Assembly: GCA_965220485.1 (NCBI GenBank)
Contig: OZ244832.1
Span: 1,364,001-1,428,000, forward strand
Origin: Aldehydirespirator sp965220485
Lineage (GTDB): Bacteria > Actinomycetota > Acidimicrobiia > Acidimicrobiales > Aldehydirespiratoraceae
Direction of reading: 5' to 3'
DNA length: 64,000 nucleotides
Part shown: positions 27,401 through 35,482 of the stretch, one piece after another
Layout of the letters: each line of letters opens with the position of its first letter
Position numbering within the stretch: position 1 is the stretch's first letter
The notes under the pieces: model-generated
Told to the model about the DNA's origin: nothing
Databases searched by the model: none
The model's input: only the letters and a program-made list of their open reading frames with translations
Position numbers and translations under genes: made by a program

Positions 27401-27871
27401 CTGAGCGAGCGCACCGGCCTGCCGATCAGCTGCTATCACGGCGGCCTGGCCCGGGGCGCCCGCGACCGCCTGGTGCAATCGTTCCAGAAGGGCCGGGGGG
27501 CCGGGGCCCTGGTGCTGTCGCTGAAGGCTGGCGGCACCGGCCTCAACCTGACCGCAGCCAACCACGTGGTGCTCTATGACCGCTGGTGGAACCCCGCAGT
27601 GGAGGACCAGGCCCGCGACCGGGCCTGGCGCATCGGGCAGCGCAACACGGTGGTGTGCCACCGCCTGGTGTGCCCGGGCACCGTGGACGAGCGGGTCGAG
27701 GAGGTCGTGGCGGGCAAGCGCCGCATCGCCGACATGGTCCTACCCAAGTCGTCCTCGGTGGGCGACCTCAACAGCGACCAGTTGCGGGCCGCGCTGGGCA
27801 TCGATCCCGACCTGCTGCTCATTGACGAGAACGGCGACAACGGCTCGCACCGCACCGGGGACGGCTCGTGA
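24497..27871 (+). CDS. SNF2-family DEAD/DEAH-like helicase
   Basis: The 1124-aa protein has an N-terminal half (to about 600) like the SNF2-associated region of bacterial SNF2 proteins. The motor follows: motif I LALDMGLGKTPTMLAH (about 636), motif II VVLDEAQAIKN (about 732), LTGTPIENGLGDLW, then ICNHPVNYEDD, FTHFATWGERLA and GTGLNLTAANHVVLYDRWWNPAVEDQARDRAWRIGQ. A Ser/Asn/Ala-rich loop (SSNGSGASNGSQAAAAPKAAAA) lies between the lobes. It is presumably a DNA translocase. ATG at 24497 follows TAGGCT (24480-24485); a GTG at 24455 is an in-frame alternative. Confidence 0.9.
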   Translation: MVTTTATATLDPRLALSTDFAEVVRRHVDGLASDADLVLLKANTRLWVRALYRLLDDVAESIDAVRATVRGHQRAVIVTDLEEDYRAIDAVLVTLAGPPLAPLENGASADARDTGVVELQLSWVPGRIIAWAAGPRRSADSAPDVLRRLRDTGAGTVNWSEHRPVKLPGGGRADAVSAPIESCLGWLVALGEAAEEEGIGASVSWLGLVAALAVRLAAQGRMVPQLKKVRRRYRPDDADGDGSNGGAALPADSASYVVRWTPALVESDVVAALAESLPGAAAAFENQRDATAFTQAALGDIVDAIATEAAERLEAPAPPPAPRTKADVAETALARFDGAPFDVPSRHASDLSRRLDQWARPVTEPYDRRLRLIVQLGPPDDIGAWHLSVLSESSAGELQPVERALVIASRARRQAVKHQMSRLERLFPELVRLGGRRRGEVILNADEAWQLMTETGHVLQAVGYDVRVPALSRRRPRPSLRLTSVEAQEAVVGARQLADVRWSVAFDDVELTATEIRDLATQARPLVKSRGRWVELDRADLNEAAAALADRADMTRMTGADMLRHALGLDGSPLAGGTMISGEGWAAELIRSARHIPAELPIKPDGFNGTLRTYQADALVWLGFLGQAGLGGCLALDMGLGKTPTMLAHIYLTRRKGPSLVAAPPAVVGNWATEARRFVPGLRVVVHHGPNRTPAEQVPAMVERADLVVSTYGTAMRDLDVLEKVEWSTVVLDEAQAIKNPASETAQQLRRLEARCRVTLTGTPIENGLGDLWAIMDFCNPGLLGARNRFISEMSKVSKKPGPNSHTAESSNGSGASNGSQAAAAPKAAAAGEGALAALNGILVFRRTKAEPLIAAELPDRIDELDHCTMTAEQIGLYQAVLDELVARTEVARAEGGPERKGAVLAAITALKQICNHPVNYEDDEGPLDGRSGKLARLEQIMGQVFAAGERMLIFTHFATWGERLAVYLSERTGLPISCYHGGLARGARDRLVQSFQKGRGAGALVLSLKAGGTGLNLTAANHVVLYDRWWNPAVEDQARDRAWRIGQRNTVVCHRLVCPGTVDERVEEVVAGKRRIADMVLPKSSSVGDLNSDQLRAALGIDPDLLLIDENGDNGSHRTGDGS

Positions 27872-27987
27872 ACGCTCTCGGCTCGCACAGCCCACAGGAC
27901 CCCTCGTGAACGCGGCGAACGGCTCGCACAGCCCACAGGACCCCTCGTGAACGCGCCCGGCTCGCACAGCCCACAGGACCCCTCGTG
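27868..27987 (+). repeat. Chain of three micro-ORFs with overlapping GTGA stop-starts
   Basis: GTG codons at 27868, 27906, 27947 and 27985 each overlap a TGA (TCGTGAAC). The first three open MNALGSHSPQDPS, MNAANGSHSPQDPS and MNAPGSHSPQDPS, each ended by the TGA overlapping the next GTG. The fourth opens the 102-aa gene. The first GTG overlaps the helicase stop. Unit lengths are 38, 41 and 38 bp (all 2 mod 3), so the stop-start chain is preserved. Confidence 0.85.
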
Positions 27988-28293
27988 AACGCGGCGAACG
28001 GCGCGGACGCGGCCCGCAGACGCTCCCGGCGGGGCCGGGGCAAGGGCACGGCCCCAGGATCGGCCAAGACCTCCGGCGACTTCTGGGGCTCTGCCGACAA
28101 GCTGCCCCCGGTGGAGGAGGTGACGGTCTCCGTCGACGCGTCCGCAGTGGTCCGGTCGCTGGGGCGGCCTCCGTTCCCGGGCCACGAGGCGGTCAGCGAG
28201 TACTACCTGAGGGCGGTCTACGACAACACCGTCAAGCTGGCCGAGGTTCTGGCCACCGCCGGCGACCTGCTCCCCAACGACGACGCCGACTGA
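27985..28293 (+). CDS. Hypothetical protein downstream of the SNF2 helicase
   Basis: The 102-aa protein has a basic N-terminus (AARRRSRRGRGKG) and a conserved-looking C-terminal part (DFWGSADKLPPVEEVTVSVDASAVVRSLGRPPFPGHEAVSEYYLRAVYDNTVKLAEVLATAGDLL). I do not recognise a family. Its position suggests work with the helicase. The GTG start is the last of the overlapping stop-starts. Confidence 0.65.
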   Translation: MNAANGADAARRRSRRGRGKGTAPGSAKTSGDFWGSADKLPPVEEVTVSVDASAVVRSLGRPPFPGHEAVSEYYLRAVYDNTVKLAEVLATAGDLLPNDDAD

Positions 28294-28366
28294 GGGTCCG
28301 AGTCATCCCCGGCGAGCTTGGCGCACTGTGATTGACACCGGGCTGACGAGCGTCAAGCATGGTCCG

Positions 28367-29530
28367 ATGCCGCGCCGCGCCCGAGTGATGCCGCGCTGGG
28401 CGACTGCCGCCCGGCTGGGAGGGGTCATCGTCGCGGGCTCGGCCGTGCTGATCGCCCTGCTTCTCGGAGCCGCGATGATTCTCGGCCTGGGCGCCAACCC
28501 GCTGGAGGGCTACAAGGAGTTGCTCATCGGCGCGTTCGGCGGCACCGAGCAGCTCGCGGAGTCGGCCGCGAGAGCCATGCCTCTGCTGCTGGTGGGCACC
28601 GGCATCTGCGTGGCCTTCAGGGCCAAGGTGATCAACATCGGCGGGGAGGGCCAGATAATCGCCGGGGCACTGCTGTCCACCATGACCGCTCTGGCTGTTC
28701 CTGGACTGCCTGCGGTGGTTCTGATCCCGTTGGTGCTGCTGATGGGCCTGGCCGGTGGCGCCATCTGGGGAGGGATCCCCGGCGCGCTCAAGGCCTACCT
28801 CGGTGTGAACGAGATCCTGTCCACGATCATGCTGAACCTGGTGGCGGTGCAGCTCATGAACTACCTGCTGCGAGCCCCGCTGATCGATCCCCTACAGATC
28901 GAGCTCGGCACCCGCATTCCCCAGACCAGGCGGCTGTCGGAGAACGCCGACCTGCCCATCCTCATTTCAGGCACGCGGTTCCACCTCGGAGTGGTGGTTG
29001 GGTTGATCGCCGCCGCCGCCGCCTGGTTCTACCTGTGGCGCACGACCTCCGGGTACCGGCTGAGAGCGGTCGGGTCCAGCGCACCGGCCGCCCGCTACGC
29101 GGGCATGCCCGTGAAGCGCATGACGATGCTGGCCCTCACCATCAGCGGGGCGCTGTGCGGCCTGGCCGGAGCCGCACTCGTGTTCGGAAGCGAGTCTCAC
29201 CGGTTGCTCACCGACGGCTCGGCCGGCGGTTTCACGGCCTCGGCCGGCTTCAACGGCATAGTGGCCGCCCTCTTCGGCGGCCTGCACCCGCTGTTCACCA
29301 TCCCCTCTTCGTTCCTGTTCGGAGGGCTGCTGGTGGGCGCCAATGCCATGCAGCGGGCCATCCAGATCCCGGTGGCTCTGGTGGTGGCCCTCAACGGTTT
29401 GATCGTGGTGTTCGTGGTGAGCAGCAACTCTGTTCGGGAGCGCCTGTCGAGGCGCTCCTCGATAGCGAGGGAGGCTCAGGCCCACGCCGACGCCGAGGCG
29501 GCCGGAACCGAGGCGGCGAACTCATCGTGA
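28367..29530 (+). CDS. ABC transporter permease (BMP-type nucleoside/sugar importer), subunit 1
   Basis: The 387-aa membrane protein has about eight to ten segments and the family motifs ALLLVGTGICVAFRAKVINIGGEGQ (EAA-like region) and GVNEILSTIMLNLVAVQLMNYLL. It resembles NupB/YufP. The ATG at 28367 was chosen because a TTGACA-17-AAGCAT promoter-like sequence ends 6 nt upstream; a GTG at 28328 is in frame. Its stop overlaps the next permease GTG. Confidence 0.88.
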   Translation: MPRRARVMPRWATAARLGGVIVAGSAVLIALLLGAAMILGLGANPLEGYKELLIGAFGGTEQLAESAARAMPLLLVGTGICVAFRAKVINIGGEGQIIAGALLSTMTALAVPGLPAVVLIPLVLLMGLAGGAIWGGIPGALKAYLGVNEILSTIMLNLVAVQLMNYLLRAPLIDPLQIELGTRIPQTRRLSENADLPILISGTRFHLGVVVGLIAAAAAWFYLWRTTSGYRLRAVGSSAPAARYAGMPVKRMTMLALTISGALCGLAGAALVFGSESHRLLTDGSAGGFTASAGFNGIVAALFGGLHPLFTIPSSFLFGGLLVGANAMQRAIQIPVALVVALNGLIVVFVVSSNSVRERLSRRSSIAREAQAHADAEAAGTEAANSS

Positions 29531-30462
29531 CCGACTTCATTACCGTCACGTTCACGGTCGCCACGTTCGCCTCGGGTGTGCGACTGGCCACGCCGTACCT
29601 GCTGGCCGCGCTGGGAGAGACGCTGGGACAGCGCAGTGGAGTGCTCAACCTCGGCGTGGACGGGGTGATGCTGCTGGGCGCGTTCTTCTCGTACTGGGCG
29701 GTCCTGCGCACCGACAGCATCATCGTCGGTGTGCTGGTAGGGATCGGGGTCGGCGCGATCCTGGGGATCGTCTACGCGGTCGTCACCCTCGCCTTCCGGG
29801 CCGAGCAGGGCATCAGCGGCATCGGCATCTTCCTGTTCGGATTGGGCATGAGCGAGCTGTTGTTCCTGGAGTGGGTGGGCACGCCCCTGCCCATCTCGAG
29901 CTTCGACAACCTGGCCATACCGCTGCTGTCGGACATCCCCAAGATCGGCGACATGTTCTTCAACCACAACCTGCTGGTGTACGTGTCGATGCTGCTGGTG
30001 CCGGGCCTGACGCTGCTGATCAACCGCACCACCTTCGGCCTCAACGTCAGGGCCGTGGGCGAGACCCCGGAAGCCGCCGACAGTCTGGGCGTGTCCGTGG
30101 CGCTGACCAGGACCATCACCATCATCGCGGGCAACGCCCTGGCCGGCCTGGCCGGAGCCGCGCTGGCCATCGAGATCGGCATCTTCCAGCACAACCTCAC
30201 CAACCAGATCGGATTCATCGCCATCGCGCTGGTGTACTTCGGGGCCTGGCGGCCGACGGGGGTGCTGGCCGGGTCACTGCTCTACGGGCTGGTCACCGCG
30301 ACGGTCAACCAATGGAAGACCGCGCAGCTGGTCACGGGGGCAGCGTCCAGCTTCACGACCATGGCGCCCGCTGCCCTAACCATCATCGCGCTGGTGGTCA
30401 TCGCCCGCCGCACCGCCGACCAGCCGGCCGCGCTGACCCTGCCATTCGTAAGGGGCCACTGA
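29527..30462 (+). CDS. ABC transporter permease (BMP-type nucleoside/sugar importer), subunit 2
   Basis: The 311-aa membrane protein has TPYLLAALGETLGQRSGVLNLGVDGVMLLGAF and, later, NVRAVGETPEAADSLGVSV (coupling region), as in NupC/YufQ-type permeases. It pairs with the upstream permease. The GTG at 29527 overlaps the previous TGA (GTGA). Confidence 0.9.
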   Translation: MTDFITVTFTVATFASGVRLATPYLLAALGETLGQRSGVLNLGVDGVMLLGAFFSYWAVLRTDSIIVGVLVGIGVGAILGIVYAVVTLAFRAEQGISGIGIFLFGLGMSELLFLEWVGTPLPISSFDNLAIPLLSDIPKIGDMFFNHNLLVYVSMLLVPGLTLLINRTTFGLNVRAVGETPEAADSLGVSVALTRTITIIAGNALAGLAGAALAIEIGIFQHNLTNQIGFIAIALVYFGAWRPTGVLAGSLLYGLVTATVNQWKTAQLVTGAASSFTTMAPAALTIIALVVIARRTADQPAALTLPFVRGH

Positions 30463-30514
30463 CGCGAGTGATGTAGTCGAAGCCACTGCGGCCACATCTC
30501 GTCGTCTGACGGTC

Positions 30515-30551
30515 TAGAGTCGCCAAGTGATCAAGTCCCCAGAAAGGGGAC
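30515..30551 (+). promoter_or_regulatory. Promoter-like box and 5' hairpin before the substrate-binding lipoprotein
   Basis: TAGAGT at 30515-30520 can serve as a -10. About 15 nt downstream, gtcccc (30535-30540) and ggggac (30546-30551) form a short stem with loop agaaa. A strong AGGAGGG lies 9 nt before the ATG at 30576. A separate high-level transcript for the binding protein is inferred. Confidence 0.4.
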
Positions 30552-30575
30552 AATTACCCCAGGAGGGAACCAAAC

Positions 30576-32753
30576 ATGAAATCCAGACTTCGATGGCTGG
30601 TCGTCGTGTTCGCTGTATTCGGGCTGATCGCGGCCTCTTGTGGCGACGATGGCGACGGAGACGCTACCGACACTGATGCCGATGCGGCTCAGGCCGAAGC
30701 CGATGCCGCCGCCGCTCAGGCCGAGGCCGATGCCGCCGCCGCTAGGGCCGAGGCCGATGCCGCCGCCGCTAGGGCCGAGGCTGCTGCCACCGCGGCAGCA
30801 GATGCCGAGGCGGCACTCGCGGATGCCCTGGCTGAGGCCGAGGGGACGGTAGACCCCGCGGTCGTCGCCGCGCTTGAGGCGGAACTGGAAGCGGCCCGAG
30901 ACGCAGCCGCCGTCGCTCAGGCCGAGGCCGAAGCGGCTGCCGCCGCCGCCGGGACCGACGACGGGGCAATGACCGGTGGCGAGCCCCTGCGGGCCGCAGT
31001 GGTCACTCCCAGCGCCGAGAACGACCTGGCCTTCAGCCAGTCCATCGTCGACGCCCTCCACGCTCTGCGCGACGCCGGCCTGCTCAGCGAGGTCGCGGTC
31101 ACGCCGGGCACCTTCATCGTCGAGGACGCGGGCGTGGCGCTGCGCGACTACGCCGAGGACGGCTACGACCTCGTCGTCGGCCACGGCTCCCAGTACGGCG
31201 CCCTGATCCAGGAGATCGCACCGGACTTCCCCGACACCGCCTTCGCCTGGGGCACCGCGGTCGACACCTTCGGCCTGCCCAATGTCTCTGCCTACACGGC
31301 GGCCTCCAATGAGGGCGGCCACGTGATGGGGCTCATGGCGGCAGAATTGGCTGGCGGGTCGCCGGTCGGGATCATCGGCCCCATCGAGGTGGGCGACGCC
31401 AAGCTCTACGTGGACGGCTTCAAGGCAGGCGTGGCTGCCGGCGGGGGCACCGCCAACTCGGTGTACACCGACTCCTTCGCCGACGTGCAGCTGGCCGCGG
31501 AATCCGCCCAGTCCTTCATCGACAACGGCCACGCCGTGCTCACCGGCACCGCCCAGATGACCGTGGGCGCCATCGGCGTCGCCAACGAGAACGGCATCCC
31601 GTGGTTCGGCACCCAGTCCAACCAGACCCAGGTCGCGCCCGACATCGTCGTGGCCAACCAGGTCTACAAGTGGGACGTAGTGCTGGCCGACCTCGTGCAC
31701 GACATCCAGTCGGGCCAGATGGGCGGAGACTCCTATGAGATCAACTTCGCCAACGGCGGGCTGGTGCTCGAGTACAACGACGCTTACGACCTGCCCGAGT
31801 CGGCCAGGGCCGCCGCCGAGAGTGCCATAGCCGAGCTGCGAGGCGAGGCGATGGTGGAGATGGAGCCGCTGCGGGCTGCCGTGGTAACCCCGAGCGCCGA
31901 GAACGACCTGGCCTTCAGCCAGTCCATCGTCGACGCCCTCCACGCTTTGCGCGACGCCGGCCTGCTCAGCGAGGTCGCGGTCACGCCGGGCACCTTCATC
32001 GTCGAGGACGCGGGCGTGGCGCTGCGCGACTACGCCGAGGACGGCTACGACCTCGTCGTCGGCCACGGCTCCCAGTACGGCGCCCTGATCCAGGAGATCG
32101 CACCGGACTTCCCCGACACCGCCTTCGCCTGGGGCACCGCCGTGGAGACCTTCGGCCTAGCCAACGTGTCGTCGTACACGGCGGCTTCCGACCAGGGCGG
32201 CTACGCCATGGGCCTGGCCGCGGCCGTGATCGCGGGCGGGTCGCCGGTCGGGATCATCGGCCCCATCGAGGTGGGCGACGCCAAGCTCTACGTGGACGGC
32301 TTCAAGGCAGGCGTGGCTGCCGGCGGGGGCACCGCCAACTCGGTGTACACCGACTCCTTCGCCGACGTGCAGCTGGCCGCGGAATCCGCCCAGTCCTTCA
32401 TCGACAACGGCCACGCCGTGCTCACCGGCACCGCCCAGATGACCGTGGGCGCCATCGGCGTCGCCAACGAGAACGGCATCCCGTGGTTCGGCACCCAGTC
32501 CAACCAGACCCAGGTCGCGCCCGACATCGTCGTGGCCAACCAGGTCTACAAGTGGGACGTAGTGCTGGCCGACCTCGTGCACGACATCCAGTCGGGCCAG
32601 ATGGGCGGAGACTCCTATGAGATCAACTTCGCCAACGGCGGGCTGGTCATCGAGTACAACGACGCCTACGCCATACCCGCTGATGCCCGCGCCGCACTCG
32701 ACGGCGCGGTCGCGGGGCTGAGCGACGGGTCGCTGTCCACCGGCGTCGGCTGA
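30576..32753 (+). CDS. BMP-family substrate-binding lipoprotein with two near-identical binding domains
   Basis: The 725-aa protein has a lipoprotein signal (basic start, hydrophobic core, lipobox AASC). An Ala/Glu-rich helical stalk (repeats of AEADAAAA, about residues 35-125) follows, then two basic-membrane-protein (PnrA-like) domains (about 138-420 and 432-715). The domains are almost identical except for a 30-residue patch near VDTFGLPNVSAY versus VETFGLANVSSY. Typical BMP proteins have one domain. It presumably captures a nucleoside or similar ligand outside the membrane for the flanking ABC transporter. Strong AGGAGGG Shine-Dalgarno. Confidence 0.88.
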   Translation: MKSRLRWLVVVFAVFGLIAASCGDDGDGDATDTDADAAQAEADAAAAQAEADAAAARAEADAAAARAEAAATAAADAEAALADALAEAEGTVDPAVVAALEAELEAARDAAAVAQAEAEAAAAAAGTDDGAMTGGEPLRAAVVTPSAENDLAFSQSIVDALHALRDAGLLSEVAVTPGTFIVEDAGVALRDYAEDGYDLVVGHGSQYGALIQEIAPDFPDTAFAWGTAVDTFGLPNVSAYTAASNEGGHVMGLMAAELAGGSPVGIIGPIEVGDAKLYVDGFKAGVAAGGGTANSVYTDSFADVQLAAESAQSFIDNGHAVLTGTAQMTVGAIGVANENGIPWFGTQSNQTQVAPDIVVANQVYKWDVVLADLVHDIQSGQMGGDSYEINFANGGLVLEYNDAYDLPESARAAAESAIAELRGEAMVEMEPLRAAVVTPSAENDLAFSQSIVDALHALRDAGLLSEVAVTPGTFIVEDAGVALRDYAEDGYDLVVGHGSQYGALIQEIAPDFPDTAFAWGTAVETFGLANVSSYTAASDQGGYAMGLAAAVIAGGSPVGIIGPIEVGDAKLYVDGFKAGVAAGGGTANSVYTDSFADVQLAAESAQSFIDNGHAVLTGTAQMTVGAIGVANENGIPWFGTQSNQTQVAPDIVVANQVYKWDVVLADLVHDIQSGQMGGDSYEINFANGGLVIEYNDAYAIPADARAALDGAVAGLSDGSLSTGVG
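31003..32645 (+). repeat. 882-bp tandem duplication inside the BMP lipoprotein gene
   Basis: Segment 31021-31255 matches 31903-32137 with one difference seen. Segment 31351-31763 matches 32233-32645 with no difference seen. Between these lies a divergent patch (about 31256-31345). The synonymous sites are also identical, so the copies are recent or kept alike by gene conversion. Confidence 0.9.
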
Positions 32754-32790
32754 GCCGACCCAGCTCGACGGAGGACGAGACACCGTCGCC

Positions 32791-34338
32791 ATGACTAGCG
32801 CCCCGGGGGAGCGCACGGAGGCGCCGCTGCTGGAGATGCGCGGCATCACCAAGCGCTTCCCCGGGGTGCTCGCCAACGACGCCGTCGACTTCGACGTGAG
32901 CGTTGGCGAGATCCACGCCCTGCTGGGCGAAAACGGAGCGGGCAAGAGCACGCTCATGAAGATCCTGTTCGGACTCTATGCGCCCGACGACGGTGAGATC
33001 CTGCTAGACGGCCAGCCGTCGCGGGTGCGCTCGCCGGCGACGGCCATCGCCGCGGGCATCGGCATGATCCATCAGCACTTCATGCTGGTGCCGACGCTCA
33101 CAGTCACCGAGAATGTGGCCCTCGGCCTGTCGTCGCCCCGTCCGGGCCGGCCCGATCTGTCCGGCGTGCGGGCCCGCATCGTGGAGCTATCCGAGATCTA
33201 CGGGCTCGACGTGCATCCTGACGCCTACCTGTGGCAGCTCGCGGTGGGGGAGCGCCAGCGTGTCGAGATCATCAAGGCTCTCTTGCGGGAAGCCAGGCTG
33301 CTGGTGCTCGACGAGCCCACCGCAGTGCTCACACCCGGCGAGGTGGAGGATCTGTTCATCACGCTGCGGCGCATGGCCAACGACGGCCGCGGCCTGATCT
33401 TCATCTCCCACAAGCTCCATGAGGTTCTGGCCCTCGCCGACCGCATCACAGTGCTGCGCGACGGCAGCGTGGTGGGCACCACGGTTCCCGACGCCACCGA
33501 CCGCGAGGGGCTGGCCCGCATGATGGTGGGCCGGCCGGTGAAGCTGGCACCGGACATGGCCGAAGTGGCCGACCGGGATGTGCGGCTGCGCATCCGGGGC
33601 CTGACGGTGAAGGGGGACCGGGGAAGGGATGCGGTAAGAGACCTCGACCTGGACGTGCGGGGCGGGCGCATCCTCGGCATCGCCGGCGTATCGGGCAACG
33701 GCCAGCGCGAACTCGCGGAGGCCATCTCCGGGTTGCGACCCGTGACCGCAGGCACGGTCGAGATCGACGGCGCCGACGTGACCGGCCTCGATCCCCGGCG
33801 GGTGCGCGCCTCCGGATTGGCCTTCGTGCCCGAGGAGCGGATGCGCGACGGCGCCATCGCCAGCTTCACGGTGTCGGAGAACCTGATGCTGCTGGCCCAC
33901 GGCGAGCCGCGCTTCTCCCACCGGGGGGTGCTGCGGATGAACGCCATACGCGAGCACGGCGAGAGCCTGGTCGAGGAATACGCGGTGAAGACACCCGATC
34001 TGGCCACATCCACCAGCTCGCTGTCGGGGGGCAACATCCAGAAGCTGATCATGGCTCGGGAGCTGCACGGCGTGCCTCCGGTTCTGCTAGCCGCTCAGCC
34101 CACGCGCGGGGTGGACATCGGGGCGGCGGAGTACATCCACGAGCGGCTGGTGGCCCAGCGGGAGCAGGGCACCGCGATACTGGTCATCTCCGAGGACCTC
34201 GACGAGGTGCTGGCCGTCTCCGACGAGGTGGCCGTGATGTTCGAGGGTCGGATCGTGGCCGTGGTCCCCCGGGCCGACTGCACCGTCTCGGGCCTCGGCC
34301 TGCTGATGGCCGGCGGGGACGCGAGCGCCGCCGCCTAA
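32791..34338 (+). CDS. ABC transporter ATP-binding protein (two ATPase domains), nucleoside/sugar importer
   Basis: The 515-aa double ATPase has a complete first domain: Walker A LLGENGAGKSTL, IHQHFMLVPTLTV, signature LAVGERQRVEI, Walker B LLVLDEPTAVLTP. The second is degenerate at Walker A (GIAGVSGNGQREL) with signature LSGGNIQKLIMAREL and AAQPTRGVDIGA, typical of the NupA/RbsA family. It energises the two upstream permeases from the cytosolic face. ATG at 32791. Confidence 0.92.
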   Translation: MTSAPGERTEAPLLEMRGITKRFPGVLANDAVDFDVSVGEIHALLGENGAGKSTLMKILFGLYAPDDGEILLDGQPSRVRSPATAIAAGIGMIHQHFMLVPTLTVTENVALGLSSPRPGRPDLSGVRARIVELSEIYGLDVHPDAYLWQLAVGERQRVEIIKALLREARLLVLDEPTAVLTPGEVEDLFITLRRMANDGRGLIFISHKLHEVLALADRITVLRDGSVVGTTVPDATDREGLARMMVGRPVKLAPDMAEVADRDVRLRIRGLTVKGDRGRDAVRDLDLDVRGGRILGIAGVSGNGQRELAEAISGLRPVTAGTVEIDGADVTGLDPRRVRASGLAFVPEERMRDGAIASFTVSENLMLLAHGEPRFSHRGVLRMNAIREHGESLVEEYAVKTPDLATSTSSLSGGNIQKLIMARELHGVPPVLLAAQPTRGVDIGAAEYIHERLVAQREQGTAILVISEDLDEVLAVSDEVAVMFEGRIVAVVPRADCTVSGLGLLMAGGDASAAA

Positions 34339-34368
34339 CTGTTGGGCCGCCGGGTACCGTTGGGGCCC

Positions 34369-34752
34369 GTGACCACGACCGAGCCCCGCGCCGACGCGAT
34401 GTCCCGCAACGATTCCGCTCCCGGCCCCCACGACGACGACCGCCTGCCGGTCAAGATGCTCAACGACCGGATCCTGGTGGCCATAGGCGAGGCCGAGGGT
34501 GAGCGCCGCTCGACGGGAGGAATCCTGATCCCGGCCACCGCCCAGGTGGGCAAGCGTCTCACCTGGGCCGAGGTGGTGGCGGTCGGTCCCAATGTCCGCA
34601 ACATGGAGAAGGGCGACCGGGTGCTGTTCAACCCCGAGGACCGATACGAGGTCGAGGTGCGGGGCCGCGACTACATCATCCTGCGCGAGCGAGACGTCCA
34701 CGCGGTGGCCGCCGAGCGCCTCGACAAGGGCAGCACCGGCCTCTACCTGTAG
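34369..34752 (+). CDS. GroES/Cpn10-family protein
   Basis: The 127-aa protein has the Cpn10 fold signatures VKMLNDRILVAIGEAEGERRSTGGILIPATAQVGKR, EVVAVGPNVRNMEKGDRVLF and DYIILRERDVHAV. The mobile loop is present. The N-terminal 30 residues are a charged extension. It may be a divergent cochaperonin; no groEL is adjacent. The GTG at 34369 lies 8 nt after TACCGT; an ATG at 34399 is an alternative. Confidence 0.8.
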   Translation: MTTTEPRADAMSRNDSAPGPHDDDRLPVKMLNDRILVAIGEAEGERRSTGGILIPATAQVGKRLTWAEVVAVGPNVRNMEKGDRVLFNPEDRYEVEVRGRDYIILRERDVHAVAAERLDKGSTGLYL

Positions 34753-34773
34753 CCGGACCCGAGCCCGCACAGG

Positions 34774-35169
34774 TCAACAGACCTCGACGCGCAGACCTCG
34801 CAGAGGAGCCCGCCCGATGCGGGCATCGGCTGTCAATAGGGTGTAGCCCAGGATCAGAGCCAAGGCAGCGTATTGTGCGTCGTAGAAGGTCAGCACGCTG
34901 TAATTCGCCCATGCCCAATCGCACAGCTCTGGGCCGTGCGGATATCTCTCGTCGACTAGACCAACGGCGGATCGCCCCATGTCGCTCGCAGCCGAGCGTT
35001 GAAGCCCACCGTGCATCACCATCCGCCGGAGAGCTGAACCCACCTCCACATCCACCAGGTGTGGCGCATGGACCGTGGCTGCCCGGACATGCTCAAGGGC
35101 CTGGACACCACGTTGCGAAGTGTCGGTTACAGCCAGCACCAAGGCCGAGGCGTCGGCCACCAAGTCCAC
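34774..35169 (-). CDS. VapC-like PIN-domain ribonuclease toxin
   Basis: The 131-aa PIN domain has acidic catalytic residues in LVADASAL (start), DVEVGSALRR, FYDAQYAALA and LLTADARI. Family members cleave tRNA or rRNA. It starts 5 nt after the stop of the antitoxin gene. Confidence 0.88.
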   Translation of the reverse strand: MDLVADASALVLAVTDTSQRGVQALEHVRAATVHAPHLVDVEVGSALRRMVMHGGLQRSAASDMGRSAVGLVDERYPHGPELCDWAWANYSVLTFYDAQYAALALILGYTLLTADARIGRAPLRGLRVEVC

Positions 35170-35174
35170 TGTCG

Positions 35175-35408
35175 TTACCGCCGGTCGGCCTCGATGCCGT
35201 CCATCATCGCATCGACGTCCACCTCAAGGCCGTGGGAGGCCTTGAATCGCTTGATCCTCTGTACCAACTCCTCCTTGTCGGCGCGATGCGCCAGGCGGTG
35301 GACCTCCGCCAGCATGAACTGCTGAATCGACTGGTGCCGGGAGCGCGCTCGGCGGCGGATTTCTTCGTACACGGGCTCGGGGATGTTGCGAATCTGAATC
35401 GTCGGCAT
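35175..35408 (-). CDS. VapB/FitA-like ribbon-helix-helix antitoxin
   Basis: The 77-aa protein has the N-terminal RHH motif MPTIQIRNIPEPVYEEIRRRARSRHQSIQQFMLAEV and a C-terminal toxin-binding tail (LVQRIKRFKASHGLEVDVDAMMDGI). It should neutralise the PIN toxin and repress the operon. ATG at 35408 was chosen because it starts the RHH domain and lies 6 nt after TACTAT. Confidence 0.85.
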   Translation of the reverse strand: MPTIQIRNIPEPVYEEIRRRARSRHQSIQQFMLAEVHRLAHRADKEELVQRIKRFKASHGLEVDVDAMMDGIEADRR

Positions 35409-35414
35409 GCATCC

Positions 35415-35449
35415 ATAGTAGCGCAACTAATCTACAATGAAACTTCATT
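35415..35449 (-). promoter_or_regulatory. vapBC promoter and operator
   Basis: TACTAT (35415-35420, minus strand) lies 6 nt before the vapB ATG. A perfect inverted repeat aatgaa-ac-ttcatt (35436-35449) lies upstream where a repressor could block polymerase. The local AT content is much higher than in the surroundings. Confidence 0.55.
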
Positions 35450-35482
35450 TATCTCGGTGCGTGCGCCCGGCTGCGGGCAAGA

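Noticed and set aside
25910..27661. 583-codon minus-strand open frame
   Set aside because: Antisense of the SNF2 helicase motor domain; no domain motif and shadow composition.
30531..32957. Two minus-strand open frames with repeated sequence
   Set aside because: They mirror the duplicated BMP lipoprotein on the other strand; the repetition is inherited from that gene.
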